Shown: positions 63,252 through 64,000 of the stretch, piece after piece
How positions within the stretch are numbered: the stretch's first letter is position 1
Layout of the letters: each line of letters starts with the position of its first letter
Assembly: GCF_000196015.1 (NCBI RefSeq)
Contig: NC_007973.1
Span: 3,286,001-3,350,000, forward strand
DNA length: 64,000 nucleotides
Source: Cupriavidus metallidurans CH34
Lineage (GTDB): Bacteria > Pseudomonadota > Gammaproteobacteria > Burkholderiales > Burkholderiaceae
Direction of reading: 5' to 3'
Notes under the pieces: generated by a model
Told to the model about the DNA's origin: nothing
Database searches by the model: none
Seen by the model: only the letters and a program-made list of their open reading frames with translations
Translations under genes and position numbers: made by a program

Positions 63252-64000
63252 TCAGAGCTTGGCCGATGGTTGAAATGGCTGGGCATTCGCGACGTCGGGC
63301 ACTTCGTTGCGCAGCGTCAACACGAATGCCTTGCCGGGAAGTGTATCGCGAGCCCCGACGAGCATGCCGGTGCGGTCGAGCAGATCCTCTAGCACGATCG
63401 CGCCGTAGCGCACCTGGGCGTCGTTCGCGCCGCACAGCTCGCGCGCCATGAACAGCCCCAGCCCGGTACCTTGCGGATTACTGGTGAAGAACGGCTCGAA
63501 CAGGCTGCGCTGCTGCTCGCGCGTGACTTCCGCGCCATCGTTCCAGACAATCAGTTCGGCATGGTGCTGGTCGAGCGTATGCGCCAGCAGGCGGATCGCG
63601 CCCGGCAGCCGGCTGCAATAGCGCCATGCGTTGTCGAGCAGGTTGCCGAGCACCTGCTGCAATTGCGACATGTCGAAGATCACCGGCCCCTTCAGATCGA
63701 CGGTGATGCGGATCGCATTGGCGTTCACCTCGGCGCGGGCGCCGGCTCGCGAACGCATTTCCAGCCGCCACCGGTCCACGACTTCGGGCAGCGCCTTGGC
63801 CAAATCGACAGCGCTATGCCCGGTGCGCGGGCGGCGCGACAGTTGCAGCACATCGGAAATCACCTGATCGAGCCGTCGCACGTTATCGCTGATGATGCGC
63901 AGCAGGCGGGCATCGATGTTGCCCTCGCCACCGCCTGAGTCGGCCAGCAGTTCGTTGGCCTGGCTGATCGCCGCGAGCGGATTGCGGATCTGGTGCGCGA
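63252..64000 (-). CDS. pilS: sensor histidine kinase PilS, 3' part
   Basis: The C-terminal 249 codons of a sensor kinase, cut by the window edge. The histidine box AHQIRNPLAAISQANELL opens at the very end of the window; the usual Glu after His is Gln here. The ATPase domain follows with NLLDNAWRYC (N box) and GTGLGLFMARELC (G box). Its stop lies 5 bases before the pilR start, so both are cotranscribed. The membrane sensor part lies outside the window. Confidence 0.9.
   Translation of the reverse strand, partial: AHQIRNPLAAISQANELLADSGGGEGNIDARLLRIISDNVRRLDQVISDVLQLSRRPRTGHSAVDLAKALPEVVDRWRLEMRSRAGARAEVNANAIRITVDLKGPVIFDMSQLQQVLGNLLDNAWRYCSRLPGAIRLLAHTLDQHHAELIVWNDGAEVTREQQRSLFEPFFTSNPQGTGLGLFMARELCGANDAQVRYGAIVLEDLLDRTGMLVGARDTLPGKAFVLTLRNEVPDVANAQPFQPSAKL

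Overview
The window looks like a betaproteobacterial chromosome of the Ralstonia/Cupriavidus group (Burkholderiaceae), most likely Cupriavidus. This rests on high G+C, the gene set maeB, thiL-pgpA-pncC-pyrF, corA, mtgA-aroE-tonB-rnb, ubiC-yqiA-mpl, aroQ-accB-accC-prmA, an Ala/Lys-rich histone H1-like gene, piuC next to a siderophore receptor, nrdAB and ampD-pilR-pilS, and several Bug-type periplasmic receptors. The organism call is inference from gene content, not from a database search.

Positions 1 to about 15,650 are the integrase end of an integrative and conjugative element of Tn4371 type. A tyrosine recombinase (14274-15473) reads inward from a candidate 8-bp core site (ATGAAAAA, 15649-15656; TTTTTCAT on the other strand) that lies in the T-tract of the maeB terminator. 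At the far left are ICE backbone genes: a GNAT acetyltransferase, a long ParB-like protein, DUF932 and DUF2958 proteins and small conserved genes, separated by related GC-rich repeats. Between backbone and integrase is a cargo block of visibly lower G+C (about 6.7-13.1 kb), then a DUF1016 nuclease gene whose start overlaps the integrase stop.

The cargo block is the most interesting part. One strand carries MBL-fold hydrolase, E2-E1-JAB triple fusion, second MBL-fold hydrolase. Diverging from it are a BrxR/CapW-like WYL regulator and a four-helix membrane protein. This looks like a ubiquitin-like conjugation/deconjugation system, probably anti-phage or stress-responsive. No free ubiquitin-like protein is visible. 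The second MBL gene has an in-frame TGA directly after its conserved PHHGG motif, with 88 further codons open behind it; the truncated product would end in Gly-Gly.

From 15.7 to 42.5 kb the chromosome carries core metabolism: malic enzyme, thiamine phosphate kinase, phospholipid synthesis, pyrimidine and shikimate synthesis, Mg transport, peptidoglycan synthesis and recycling, ubiquinone synthesis, biotin carboxylase subunits, thiol peroxidase and a histone-like protein. Many genes overlap by ATGA, pointing to translational coupling (tonB-like/aroE; yqiA/ubiC/SDR). A 1.7-kb stretch at 42.5-44.2 kb has no credible gene. From 44.2 to 56.1 kb come envelope, iron and accessory genes (DUF2147, two Bug receptors, TonB receptor, piuC, a LysR/tautomerase pair, aldo/keto reductase, SYLF protein, rdgC). 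From 56.1 to 64.0 kb lie nrdB and nrdA behind a paired NrdR box, then ampD, pilR and the 3' part of pilS, cut by the window edge.

Regulatory features readable from sequence include a perfect AT-rich palindrome between maeB and thiL, a long imperfect hairpin before accB, a Fur-like box before the siderophore receptor and several intrinsic terminators. No tRNA, rRNA, CRISPR array or IS transposase was recognised.
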